Positions 31,793 to 40,360 of a stretch of DNA of 49,253 nt are shown here, piece by piece. Each line of letters begins with the position of its first letter. Within the stretch, counting starts at the first letter, position 1. Origin of the DNA: Bacteroidaceae bacterium (GTDB lineage: Bacteria; Bacteroidota; Bacteroidia; Bacteroidales; Bacteroidaceae); NCBI GenBank assembly GCA_017526905.1, contig JAFXQT010000058.1:1-49253 (forward strand), given 5' to 3'. The notes below the pieces were generated by a model. The model was not told the DNA's origin, ran no database searches, and was given only the letters and a program-made list of their open reading frames with translations. Made by a program: the position numbers and the translations under genes.

Positions 31793-31821
31793 AAAGCCCT
31801 GTGTTGTTCTGTTTGTCGGTG

Positions 31822-31829
31822 CAAATGTA
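31822..31829 (-). promoter_or_regulatory. Epimerase promoter -7 element
   Basis: TACATTTG on the minus strand, 29 bases before the epimerase ATG. No clear -33 TTG is seen. Confidence 0.55.
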
Positions 31830-31918
31830 CGCATTATTCGTTGAACCCCGTGTGCTTTAGCCCTAAAAAATGAAAATACGCACCCGTCGGCGCCCTTTCG
31901 TTAAAAAAAGCGTGCCTG

Positions 31919-31952
31919 TTTGGTTGCATTTGCGAAAAAGATGCTATCTTTG
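31919..31952 (+). promoter_or_regulatory. rnr promoter
   Basis: TATCTTTG at 31945-31952 with TTTG at 31919-31922 (22-base spacer) or TTG at 31924-31926 (18-base spacer). It precedes rnr by about 20 bases and is divergent from the epimerase promoter. Confidence 0.65.
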
Positions 31953-31975
31953 AGGCGTTAAAAGCGAACATGATT

Positions 31976-34219
31976 ATGGCAAAAGACAGCAAAAAGAACG
32001 GCAGACGGCATCTGCGCAAGGCAGAGCTGGCCGACCAGGTAATTGCATATTTCGAGCGCCAGCCGGGACGGGAGATCGAGGCCAAGACCCTCTTCCGCGA
32101 GCTGGGGCTGAACACACACCCCGCCAAGATGCTCTGTCTGGACGTGATGGACATGCTGGCCATGGACGACTACGTGGTCGAGGTGCGCCCCATGCGCTAC
32201 CGCCTGGCCGCCGCCACGCAAGTGATGGAGGGCACCTTCGTGCGAAAGAATAACGGCAAGAACACCTTCCGCCCCGACAGCGGCGGCGAGCCCATACTGG
32301 TGGCCGAGCGCAACTCCATGCACGCCATGGACGGCGACCGCGTGCGCGTGCAGCTGCTGGCACGGCGCCGCAACCACGTGCGCGAGGCCACGGTGACCGA
32401 TATCCTCAAGCGGGCCGACAAGACCTTCGTGGGACGGCTGGACGTGCGCAAGGACTTTGCCTTCCTGCTCACCGAGGACCGCACGCTGGCCAACGACATC
32501 TTCATTCCGAAGAACCAGCTCAAGGGCGGCAAGAACGGCGACAAGGTGGTGGTTAGGATCGTGCAGTGGCCCGACGGCTCGAAGAACCCCATTGGCAAGG
32601 TGGTGGATGTGCTGGGGCAGAGCGGCGACAACAACGTGGAGATGCACGCCATACTGGCCCAGTTCGGACTGCCCTACACCTACCCCAAGGCGGTGGAGGA
32701 GGCGGCCCAGCGGCTGGACGACACCATCAGCCCGGCCGACCTGGTTGGGCGCGAGGACTACCGCGGCGTGCAGACCTTCACCATCGACCCGCGCGATGCC
32801 AAGGACTTCGACGATGCCCTCTCCTTCCGCCAGCTGAAGCCCGGACTGTGGGAGGTGGGCGTGCACATAGCCGACGTGTCGCACTATGTGACCGAGGGCT
32901 CCGTCATCGACAAGGAGGCCCTGCGCCGCGGCACATCCGTCTATCTGGTGGACCGCACCATACCCATGCTGCCCGAGCGCCTGTGCAACCAGATATGCTC
33001 GCTGCGGCCCGACGAGGACAAGCTCACCTATAGCGTCATCTTCCAGCTGAACCAAAAGGCCGAAGTGAAGAAATGGCACCTGGCACACACCGTGATTCGC
33101 AGCGACCGCCGCTTCACCTACGAGGAGGTGCAGGCCCTGCTGGAGCAACGACACGAGGCCAGCCCCGAGGACTACAGCGCGCCGGGCGACCACACCACGC
33201 CGCTGCCCGGGGCCGAGTTTGAGGGCGACAAGGCCCATGGCCTTCGGCCTGTGGAGGACTTTGCCGAGGCGCTCGTCACGCTGAACCGCATGGCCAAGCA
33301 GCTGCGCGCCCGCCGCTATGCCGCCGGCGCCGTGGACTTCGAGCGGGAGGAGATGCGCTTCGACATAGACAAGGACGGCAAGCCCACGGGCGTATATTAT
33401 AAGGTGTCGAAGGATGCCAACAAGCTCATCGAGGAGTTCATGCTGCTGGCCAACCGCACGGTGGCCGAGAGCATAGGCCGCGTGCCCAAGGACAAGAAAG
33501 CGAAGGTGCTGCCCTACCGCATCCACGACACGCCCGACCCCGACAAGCTGATGAACCTGGCACAGTTCGTGACCAAGTTCGGCCACAAACTGAAAACCAC
33601 CGGCACGCAGACCGAAATCAGCCGCAACCTGAACCACCTGCTCAGCGAGGTGCAGGGCCGGCGCGAGCAGAAACTGGTGGAGACCGTCACCCTGCGCGCC
33701 ATGATGAAGGCCCGCTACAGCACACACAACATAGGCCACTACGGCCTGGCCTTCCGCTTCTACACCCACTTCACATCGCCCATTCGCCGCTATCCCGACC
33801 TGATGGTGCACCGCCTGCTCACACGCTATGCCGAAGGCGGCCGTTCGGCCAACCAGGAAAAGTTTGAGGCCCTGTGCGACCAGTGCAGCGAGATGGAGCA
33901 GGTGGCGGCACAGGCCGAGCGCACCAGCATCAAGTACAAGCAGGTGGAGTTTATGCAGGACAAGCTGGGGCAGCAGTTCGAAGGCACCATCAGCGGCGTC
34001 ACGGAGTACGGCCTGTATGTGGAGATCAATGAGAACCACTGCGAGGGTTTCGTGCCCCTGCGCGACCTGGACGACGACTACTACGAGTTTGACGAGCGCA
34101 ACTACTGCCTGTGGGGGCGCCGCCACCACCACCGCTACAACCTGGGCGACCCCATCAACATTCAGGTGGAACGTGCCAACCTGGAAAAGCGCCAGCTGGA
34201 CTTCGCCATCGTGAAGTGA
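31976..34219 (+). CDS. rnr: Ribonuclease R
   Basis: A 3'-5' exoribonuclease of 747 residues that degrades structured RNA. Order: N-terminal helix-turn-helix-like segment (residues ~15-75), cold-shock domains, the RNB catalytic domain with the four-aspartate motif TIDPRDAKDFDDAL (269-282), and a C-terminal S1 domain (FEGTISGVTEYGLYVEINEN). A ~25-residue polar insertion (APGDHTTPLPGAEFEGDKAH) sits in the RNB domain. ATG at 31976 gives MAKDSKKN; an in-frame ATG at 31970 adds two residues. It has its own promoter and ends in a strong hairpin. Confidence 0.96.
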   Translation: MAKDSKKNGRRHLRKAELADQVIAYFERQPGREIEAKTLFRELGLNTHPAKMLCLDVMDMLAMDDYVVEVRPMRYRLAAATQVMEGTFVRKNNGKNTFRPDSGGEPILVAERNSMHAMDGDRVRVQLLARRRNHVREATVTDILKRADKTFVGRLDVRKDFAFLLTEDRTLANDIFIPKNQLKGGKNGDKVVVRIVQWPDGSKNPIGKVVDVLGQSGDNNVEMHAILAQFGLPYTYPKAVEEAAQRLDDTISPADLVGREDYRGVQTFTIDPRDAKDFDDALSFRQLKPGLWEVGVHIADVSHYVTEGSVIDKEALRRGTSVYLVDRTIPMLPERLCNQICSLRPDEDKLTYSVIFQLNQKAEVKKWHLAHTVIRSDRRFTYEEVQALLEQRHEASPEDYSAPGDHTTPLPGAEFEGDKAHGLRPVEDFAEALVTLNRMAKQLRARRYAAGAVDFEREEMRFDIDKDGKPTGVYYKVSKDANKLIEEFMLLANRTVAESIGRVPKDKKAKVLPYRIHDTPDPDKLMNLAQFVTKFGHKLKTTGTQTEISRNLNHLLSEVQGRREQKLVETVTLRAMMKARYSTHNIGHYGLAFRFYTHFTSPIRRYPDLMVHRLLTRYAEGGRSANQEKFEALCDQCSEMEQVAAQAERTSIKYKQVEFMQDKLGQQFEGTISGVTEYGLYVEINENHCEGFVPLRDLDDDYYEFDERNYCLWGRRHHHRYNLGDPINIQVERANLEKRQLDFAIVK

Positions 34220-34266
34220 ACACGGGGGGAATCAGCTGAGGCTTAGGGCGCTATGACGGATTGAGC

Positions 34267-34340
34267 GACACACGCCCCCGCCCTTCGGGCACCCCCTCTA
34301 AGTTAAAGCGAGGGGTGTCCGCTGGGCGGGGGCGTGTGTC
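34267..34340. terminator. Long inverted repeat after rnr
   Basis: Perfect 17-base outer arms, GACACACGCCCCCGCCC and its complement, enclose further partly paired CACCCCCTC/GAGGGGTG arms and an 11-base AT-rich loop. It lies 47 bases after the rnr stop, between convergent genes, and probably ends transcription from one or both sides. Confidence 0.75.
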
Positions 34341-34383
34341 AGTCAAGCAGATAATCCATACACACAAGGTGCATGAAAAACAG

Positions 34384-34457
34384 GGTTAACCTCAACACTC
34401 GTTTGGGTTAACCCTGTTTGCCATTTGGGTTAACCCAGATTGCCATCAGGGTTAACC
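34384..34457. repeat. Four GGTTAACC palindromes at exact 22-base spacing
   Basis: GGTTAACC occurs at 34384, 34406, 34428 and 34450, each preceded by G and mostly in GGGTTAACCC. The 14-base spacers differ (for example CTGTTTGCCATTTG), so only the palindrome and its phase are conserved. It sits between convergent rnr and the HD gene. The rest of this 329-base gap is the hairpin above and a G-rich stretch near 34520. Confidence 0.9.
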
Positions 34458-34548
34458 TCAAAAAAATTTCCTCATGGGGAAATTTTGGGGGTGTGCCACT
34501 GGTGCCGCCGCCACGTGTTGCGGGGGGGGGGCGGCGGGGGTGCCTGTG

Positions 34549-36690
34549 TCAGCCCTTCAGCGTGGGGTACTGGATGCGTGTGTGGTAGATGGTTTTCAGT
34601 TTCTCCTTGAACACCTCCTTGGCCGTCTGGATGTCCTGGAAGGTGAGGGGGCACTCGCGGAAGAAGCCGTCGGCCTGCTGGCCGTCGATGATGCGTTCCA
34701 CCAGCTGGCCGATGCTGGCCTCGGTGTATTCCTTGAGCGAGCGCGACGAAGCCTCCACCGCATCGGCCATCATCAGGATGGCCTGTTCGGCCGTGTGCGG
34801 GTTAGGCCCGGGATAGCGGTAGAGCGACTCGTCCACCTCGGCTTCCGGATGCCGGTTCTTGGCCTGGATGTAGAAGTACTTGACCAGGCCGCGGCCGTGG
34901 TGCGTGGCAATGAAGTCGCGTATGGGCGTGGGCAGGCGGTATTTCTCGGCCATCTGCAGGCCCTCGGTCACGTGGCGTATGATGATGCGTGCGCTCTCCT
35001 CCTCGCTGAGCTGGTCGTGCGGGTTCACGCCCGTGGCCTGGTTCTCGGTGAAGAAGGGCGGGTTGCTCATCTTGCCGATGTCGTGGTACAGGGCCCCCGT
35101 TCGCACCAGCTGGCTCTTGGCCCCGATGCGCAGGGCCACCTCGGCGGCCAGGTTGCTCACCTGCATGGAGTGCTGGAAGGTGCCGGGCGCCACCTCGGAC
35201 AGGCGGCGCAGCACGTCGCGGTTGATGTTGGACAGCTCCACCAGCGTCACGTTCGATGTGAAGCCGAACAGCCGCTCCAGCCCGTACATGAGCGGATAGG
35301 CAAACATAAGCAGGCCGCCGCTGATGACCAGGTGCTCATAGATGGTGAAGTCCAGCGAGCTGACGCTGTCGCCGCCCACCGGCGTCTTGCCGTGAAGCAG
35401 TTCGATGCTGAAGTAAACGGCCACGGCCGTGAGTGTGACCAGGAAGGCCGCGCGGATAATCTGCGAGCGCTCGGACAGCTCGCGCAGGCAGTAGATGGCC
35501 ACCAGGCCCGACAGGCACTGGGTGGTGATGAACTCGAACGGATACTTCAGCGCCACGGCACACAGCAGGATGGTGGCCATGTGGGTGATGAAGGCGGTGC
35601 GCGAGTCCATGAACACACGCACGAACACAGGCAGCATGGCATAGGGGATGAGATACACCGAGAGCAGGCTATGGGTGACCATGAATGATGTCATCAGTGG
35701 GAAGCTGGCACACAGCAGCAGCACCAGCAGCATGGAGCGCAGGTTGCTCAGGTAGTCGTTGCGGAACAGGCTGAAGTAGCCGTACAGGGCGCAGATGATG
35801 AGCCCCACATACAGGAACTGGCCCAGCAGGATCAGGTACAGTTCCTGCTTGTCCGAGTTGCTGCGCAGCGCCACTTCCTTTTCGTAGCTGCGCAGGATGT
35901 TGTAGGTGGTCTCGCTCACGATGTCGCCCCGGTCGATGATGTTCTGCCCCGCCACCACCATGCCGCGGCTGGGCGAGAGCGAGTTGGCCAGCTCCTCGCG
36001 GTACTCCTCGCTGCGCTGCCAGTTGTAGGACATGTTGGGGGCTATGTACTGGCTCAGGTTGAGCCGCTGCATGGCCGAGTGCCCCAGGCCGATGCTGTCC
36101 AGCTTGACCATAAGCCGCTCGTAGCCGCTCTTGGGCGTGTAGAGTTCGGTCACCTCGCGCGAGACCACGGTGATGCCGTCGATGATGCGCACCGACTGGG
36201 TGCTGTCGGCCACCAGCCGATTGAAGTCGGCCGAGGAGACCACGCCCTGCTGGTAGATGTGGTGCAGCTGCGTCTGGATGACGCTGCGCAGCGCCGGCCA
36301 CTGCATCACCGGCACCTGCCGCACACCCTTGCGCGTGCGGGCCGGCTCCTTGGCGGGGCGCAGCAGCGCCAGGTCCAGCTTGGAGGTGTTGGCCTTGAAC
36401 TGCTCCATCTGCTCCGTCTCGGTGGCGCCCTGCCAGTCGAAGTAGGGCTCGTACAGCTGCTTCAGGCTGTCGCGCTCGGCCTTCAGCTGGGCGTCGCTCT
36501 TGTAGATGGGGAAGTCGTAGGGGGCTATGAACTGCCCATAGGGCCAGGGCTTTCCCTTGTCGAAATGGAAGGAGAGGCGCCCGCCGCGAGGCAGGAACCA
36601 AACGATGATGGCTGTGGTGGCCAAGATGACGGCCACCTCGAAGAGCAGGACCGGCCAACTCTTGCGCACGGGATGATTATATCGGCTCAT
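34549..36690 (-). CDS. 7TM-HD family c-di-AMP phosphodiesterase-like membrane protein (PgpH/YqfF type)
   Basis: A 713-residue protein with one N-terminal membrane helix ([20 protein letters not shown]), a ~280-residue extracytoplasmic 7TM-HDED domain with [13 protein letters not shown] near its end, seven membrane helices, and a cytoplasmic HD domain. The HD domain shows [17 protein letters not shown], the HD pair in [17 protein letters not shown] and [13 protein letters not shown]. Relatives in Firmicutes (PgpH) hydrolyse c-di-AMP; activity here is by homology. ATG at 36690 begins [12 protein letters not shown]. Its -7 promoter element ends only 4 bases upstream, pointing to a leaderless message. 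Confidence 0.9.
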   Translation of the reverse strand: MSRYNHPVRKSWPVLLFEVAVILATTAIIVWFLPRGGRLSFHFDKGKPWPYGQFIAPYDFPIYKSDAQLKAERDSLKQLYEPYFDWQGATETEQMEQFKANTSKLDLALLRPAKEPARTRKGVRQVPVMQWPALRSVIQTQLHHIYQQGVVSSADFNRLVADSTQSVRIIDGITVVSREVTELYTPKSGYERLMVKLDSIGLGHSAMQRLNLSQYIAPNMSYNWQRSEEYREELANSLSPSRGMVVAGQNIIDRGDIVSETTYNILRSYEKEVALRSNSDKQELYLILLGQFLYVGLIICALYGYFSLFRNDYLSNLRSMLLVLLLCASFPLMTSFMVTHSLLSVYLIPYAMLPVFVRVFMDSRTAFITHMATILLCAVALKYPFEFITTQCLSGLVAIYCLRELSERSQIIRAAFLVTLTAVAVYFSIELLHGKTPVGGDSVSSLDFTIYEHLVISGGLLMFAYPLMYGLERLFGFTSNVTLVELSNINRDVLRRLSEVAPGTFQHSMQVSNLAAEVALRIGAKSQLVRTGALYHDIGKMSNPPFFTENQATGVNPHDQLSEEESARIIIRHVTEGLQMAEKYRLPTPIRDFIATHHGRGLVKYFYIQAKNRHPEAEVDESLYRYPGPNPHTAEQAILMMADAVEASSRSLKEYTEASIGQLVERIIDGQQADGFFRECPLTFQDIQTAKEVFKEKLKTIYHTRIQYPTLKG

Positions 36691-36694
36691 GGCG

Positions 36695-36702
36695 CAAAAA
36701 TA
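36695..36702 (-). promoter_or_regulatory. HD-gene promoter -7 element, 4 bases before the ATG
   Basis: TATTTTTG on the minus strand with a TTTG at 36726-36729 (23-base spacer). Transcription would begin at or next to the ATG at 36690. Confidence 0.55.
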
Positions 36703-36736
36703 ATGCTTTTTTTGCGGCCGTGTATCAAATTTGTTG

Positions 36737-36744
36737 TATTTTTG
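36737..36744 (+). promoter_or_regulatory. gltX promoter -7 element
   Basis: TATTTTTG 18 bases before the gltX ATG, with TTTG at 36711-36714 (22-base spacer). It overlaps the divergent HD promoter, so the two may compete for polymerase. Confidence 0.6.
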
Positions 36745-36762
36745 CGCAAAAATCCTGAACAC

Positions 36763-38313
36763 ATGCAAAAAGTAAGAGTCCGTTTCGCCCCCTCACCCAC
36801 CGGGGCACTGCACATAGGCGGCGTGCGCACCGCCCTGTATAACTACCTGTTTGCCCGCCAGCATGGCGGACAGCTCATCTTCCGCATAGAGGACACCGAC
36901 TCGGCCCGATTCGTGCCTGGAGCCGAGGAGTATATCCTGGAGGCCTTCCGCTGGCTGGGCATCCAGTTTGACGAGGGTGTGAGCTTCGGCGGCGACCATG
37001 GGCCCTACCGCCAGAGCGAGCGCCGCGACATATATAAGGTTTATGTGCAGCAGCTGCTCGACGCCGGGCGCGCCTATATCGCCTTCGACACCCCCGAGCA
37101 GCTCAACGCCAAGCGCGAGCAGGTGCCCAACTTCCAGTACGATGCCTCCACGCGCATGCAGATGTGCAACTCGCTCACACTGGGCCCCGACGAGACCCAG
37201 CGCCGCGTGGCCGAGGGGCAACCCTATGTGGTGCGCTTCCTCATCGAGCCCGGGCAGGACGTTCACGTGGCCGACATTATTCGCGGCGACGTGTGCATCA
37301 ACTCCAGCATCCTGGACGACAAGGTGCTGTGGAAGAGTGCCGACCAGCTGCCCACCTACCACCTGGCCAACATCGTGGACGACCACCTTATGGAGGTGAC
37401 ACATGTTATACGCGGCGAGGAGTGGCTGCCCAGCGCACCGCTGCACGTGCTGCTGTACCGTGCCTTTGGCTGGGAGGACACCATGCCGCGCTTTGCACAC
37501 CTGCCGCTGCTGCTCAAGCCCGACGGCAAGGGCAAACTGTCCAAGCGCGACGGCGACCGCCTGGGCTTCCCCGTGTTCCCGCTGGAGTGGCACGACCCCA
37601 AGACGGGCGAGGTGAGCCACGGCTACCGTGAGGACGGCTACCTGCCCGAGGCCGTGATCAATTTCCTGGCGCTGCTGGGATGGAACCCGGGCGGCGACCA
37701 GGAGATACTCAGCATGCAGGACCTCATCGAGAAGTTCGACCTGACCAAATGCTCAAAGAGCGGCGCACGCTTCGACTACGTGAAGGGGCAGTGGTTCAAC
37801 CGCGAGTACCTGCTGCAGAAACCCGATGAGGAGTGGGCACCCGCACTGGTCCACCTGCTCGGCCAGCAGGGCATCGAGGCCACTCAGCAGCAGGCTGCCG
37901 AGGTGGTGCGGATGATGAAGATGAAGGTGATCGAGTATGACACCAAGGAGGGCAAGAAGAAACGCAACATATCCTTCATATCCGACCTCTGGCCGCTGTG
38001 CCGCTTCTTCTTCGTGGCGCCCGCACAGTTTGACCGGGAGGACAAGTTCGTGAAGAAGAACTGGAAGCCCGAGACGGCAGCCGACATGCGCGAGATGGCG
38101 CAGCTGCTCGGCGGCGTGACCGACTGGAGCATACAGGGCCTCAAGGATGCCGTGGACCCCTGGGTGGAGGCCACAGGCAAGAAACCCTGGAACGCCTGGC
38201 GCGTGTGCCTGGTGGGCGAGGGGCAAGGCCCCGACATGAACGAGTTGGCCGTGTTCCTGGGCAAGGACGAGACGCTGCGCCGCATGGAGTTCGCCATCCA
38301 GACGCTCGGCTGA
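36763..38313 (+). CDS. gltX: Glutamyl-tRNA synthetase
   Basis: A 516-residue class I aminoacyl-tRNA synthetase that charges tRNA-Glu. The HIGH motif is in [13 protein letters not shown] (8-20) and the KMSKS-like motif is [18 protein letters not shown] and [20 protein letters not shown] are further family blocks. The ATG at 36763 is the family start; the same frame is open upstream antisense to the HD gene. It is followed by a 102-base gap without evident structure and then waaA. Confidence 0.96.
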   Translation: MQKVRVRFAPSPTGALHIGGVRTALYNYLFARQHGGQLIFRIEDTDSARFVPGAEEYILEAFRWLGIQFDEGVSFGGDHGPYRQSERRDIYKVYVQQLLDAGRAYIAFDTPEQLNAKREQVPNFQYDASTRMQMCNSLTLGPDETQRRVAEGQPYVVRFLIEPGQDVHVADIIRGDVCINSSILDDKVLWKSADQLPTYHLANIVDDHLMEVTHVIRGEEWLPSAPLHVLLYRAFGWEDTMPRFAHLPLLLKPDGKGKLSKRDGDRLGFPVFPLEWHDPKTGEVSHGYREDGYLPEAVINFLALLGWNPGGDQEILSMQDLIEKFDLTKCSKSGARFDYVKGQWFNREYLLQKPDEEWAPALVHLLGQQGIEATQQQAAEVVRMMKMKVIEYDTKEGKKKRNISFISDLWPLCRFFFVAPAQFDREDKFVKKNWKPETAADMREMAQLLGGVTDWSIQGLKDAVDPWVEATGKKPWNAWRVCLVGEGQGPDMNELAVFLGKDETLRRMEFAIQTLG

Positions 38314-38415
38314 CCCACCCCCGCTTCACCCCAATAACGCCCGCCCCCGCAAGAAGCATCAGGGCGGCCTCTAAACAAGGACACACCTAACCCCAAACCT
38401 CAGCGCTCGGCGTTC

Positions 38416-39666
38416 ATGTATTCATTCGCAATCTACCTTTATATGTGTGCCATCGGCATTGCGGCCATCTTCAACAAGCGGGCCCGCATGCTGGCCATTG
38501 GCCACCGCAAGGCATTCGTCATGCTGAAGCGGCAGGTGCAGCCGGGGCAGCGCTACGTGTGGTTCCATGCCGCCTCGCTGGGCGAGTTTGAGCAGGGACG
38601 CCCCCTCATGGAGCGGCTGCGCCGCGAATGCCCTCAGTACAAGATTCTGCTCACCTTCTTCTCGCCTTCGGGCTATGAAGTGCGCAAGAACTACCAGGGG
38701 GCCGATGTGATTTGCTACCTGCCGCTGGACACGCCCACCAATGTGCGCCTGTTCTTCCACTACGTCAAGCCCGAGATGGCCTTCTTCATTAAGTACGAGT
38801 TCTGGCAGAACTTCATGAAAGGGTGTAAGAAGCGCGGCATACCCGTGTACAGCGTCAGCAGCATCTTCCGCCCCAACCAGATCTTTTTCCGCTGGTACGG
38901 CCGCCACGGCTATGCCAAGGTGCTGGACAAGGTGACGTGGTTCTTCGTGCAGAACGAGCAGAGCCGCCAGCTGCTGGCCACGCTGGGCCACACCAACGTG
39001 AGCATCGTGGGCGACACACGCTTCGACCGCGTCATCGACATCCGCAACGCCGCCCGCCCGCTGCCGGTGGTTGAGCACTTCGTGGCCGGCGTGCCGCAGG
39101 TGTTCGTGGCGGGCTCGTCATGGCCGCCCGACGAGGCCCTGTTCATACCCTGGTTCAACAGGCAGGCCAAGGGCGCCTCCAAGCTCATCATAGCCCCGCA
39201 CATCATTTCCGAGAGCCACCTGGCCGACATCGAGAGCCGCCTCAGCAGGCCCTTCCTGCGCCTGTCGCAGGCCACAAAGCAGAATGTGGCCCAGGCCGAC
39301 GTGCTCATTATCGATGGCTTCGGCCTGCTCTCCTCCATCTACCGCTACGCCACCGTGGCCATGATTGGCGGCGGCTTCGGCGCGGGCATACACAACATTG
39401 CCGAGGCGGCCGTGTATGGCATTCCAACCATCATCGGGCCCAACAACGCCAACTTCCGCGAGGCACGCTACCTGCTCGAGGCCGGAGGCACCTTCGAGGT
39501 CACGGCCGAGCCCGATTTCCTCAGCACCGTGCAATCCCTGCTGACCGATGCCGAGGCGCTGAAGCGTGCCGGACAGGCCGCTGCACACTACATACACAGC
39601 AATGCAGGGGCCACCGACAAGATATTCGACCATGTGTTCCACAACGGGCACAAACAACATCAATAA
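38416..39666 (+). CDS. waaA: 3-deoxy-D-manno-octulosonic acid transferase
   Basis: A 416-residue inner-membrane-anchored GT30 enzyme that adds Kdo to lipid A precursor. Features are the N-terminal hydrophobic anchor (IYLYMCAIGIAAIF), WFHAASLGEFEQGRPL with the catalytic glutamate, FFIKYEFWQNF, and the C-terminal GGGFGAGIHNIAEAAVYGIP donor-binding block with PNNANFREARYLL. Length is normal. It is 17 bases from the next gene, so probably co-transcribed with it. Confidence 0.95.
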   Translation: MYSFAIYLYMCAIGIAAIFNKRARMLAIGHRKAFVMLKRQVQPGQRYVWFHAASLGEFEQGRPLMERLRRECPQYKILLTFFSPSGYEVRKNYQGADVICYLPLDTPTNVRLFFHYVKPEMAFFIKYEFWQNFMKGCKKRGIPVYSVSSIFRPNQIFFRWYGRHGYAKVLDKVTWFFVQNEQSRQLLATLGHTNVSIVGDTRFDRVIDIRNAARPLPVVEHFVAGVPQVFVAGSSWPPDEALFIPWFNRQAKGASKLIIAPHIISESHLADIESRLSRPFLRLSQATKQNVAQADVLIIDGFGLLSSIYRYATVAMIGGGFGAGIHNIAEAAVYGIPTIIGPNNANFREARYLLEAGGTFEVTAEPDFLSTVQSLLTDAEALKRAGQAAAHYIHSNAGATDKIFDHVFHNGHKQHQ

Positions 39667-39683
39667 CCTTAATAAACAAGACT

Positions 39684-40091
39684 ATGAGCTACAAAATCAT
39701 CGACATCGAAGGCGTAGGCGAGGTCTATGCCGAGAAACTGATTGCCGCTGGCATCAACAAAGTGGAAGAACTGCTGGAACGCTGCGCTGCACCCAAGGGC
39801 CGCAAGGAACTGGCCGAGGCTACTGGCATCAGCGACAAGCTGATCCTGCGCTGGACCAACCATGCCGACCTGTTCCGCATCAACGGCGTAGGCCCCCAGT
39901 TTGCCGAACTGCTTGAGAAGGCCGGCGTGGACACCGTGAAGGAGTTCCGCCACCGCGTGGCCGAGAATCTGCAGCCCAAGCTCGAGGAGGTCAATGCCGA
40001 GTTCCACATCTGCGGCCGCGTGCCTGCCGTGAGCGAGGTGCAGAAGATGATCGACCAGGCCAAGGAACTGGAGCCCAAGGTTACCTACTAA
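39684..40091 (+). CDS. Helix-hairpin-helix protein, DUF4332 type
   Basis: A 135-residue protein with two helix-hairpin-helix units, IEGVGEVYAEKLIAAGI (residues ~8-24) and INGVGPQFAELLEKAGV (~69-85), connected by ELAEATGISDKLILRWTNHA. This is the DUF4332 layout; such folds often bind DNA, but the function of this family is unknown. It directly follows waaA. The frame is open far upstream inside waaA; the ATG at 39684 is the sensible start. Confidence 0.88.
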   Translation: MSYKIIDIEGVGEVYAEKLIAAGINKVEELLERCAAPKGRKELAEATGISDKLILRWTNHADLFRINGVGPQFAELLEKAGVDTVKEFRHRVAENLQPKLEEVNAEFHICGRVPAVSEVQKMIDQAKELEPKVTY

Positions 40092-40149
40092 GCCGAGTGC
40101 CTGACGGCACCCCGTGGGCCGACGCCTGCGGGGCGCGCCGTGCATAGGA

Positions 40150-40197
40150 AATCAGGGTTAACCCCAACCACAACAGCTGGAGGGGTTAACCCTGATT
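40150..40197 (+). terminator. Terminator hairpin built from GGTTAACC palindromes
   Basis: Perfect 16-base inverted repeat AATCAGGGTTAACCCC with its complement, a 16-base loop, then GTTTTTG. It lies 58 bases after the DUF4332 stop. Both arms contain GGTTAACC, the same palindrome as in the 34.4-kb array. Confidence 0.75.
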
Positions 40198-40242
40198 GTT
40201 TTTGCCGGCGGCGCGGCGTCAGGCCGCCCCATGTCCGGTAAG

Positions 40243-40287
40243 CAGCGAGGGCCGGTCCGGTGTGAGTGTCCGGGCCAGCCCTCGCTG
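40243..40287. terminator. Hairpin between convergent genes
   Basis: 18-base arms CAGCGAGGGCCGGTCCGG and CCGGGCCAGCCCTCGCTG pair at 16 of 18 positions around a 9-base loop. It may serve the M16 peptidase transcript from the right or act in both directions. Confidence 0.6.
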
Positions 40288-40307
40288 TAGTTGTGTGCCG
40301 TTGTGTG

Positions 40308-40340
40308 CCACGGCCAGCCGCGCGTGTGCGGCGGCCGTGG
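40308..40340 (-). terminator. Hairpin just after the M16 peptidase gene
   Basis: CCACGGCC/GGCCGTGG arms extended by GCCGC/GCGGC with one bulged base form a 13-bp stem, 20 bases after the peptidase stop. No clear T-run follows on the minus strand. Confidence 0.5.
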
Positions 40341-40360
40341 CTTTTGGGGCGTAGCAGTTG

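Noticed and set aside
31958-34132. A 724-codon minus-strand frame opposite rnr
   Set aside because: rnr has full catalytic and S1 motifs on the plus strand; the opposite frame shows only antisense composition.
34384-34457. CRISPR array
   Set aside because: The repeated part is only ~8-10 bases with 22-base period, there are four units, and no cas genes are near.
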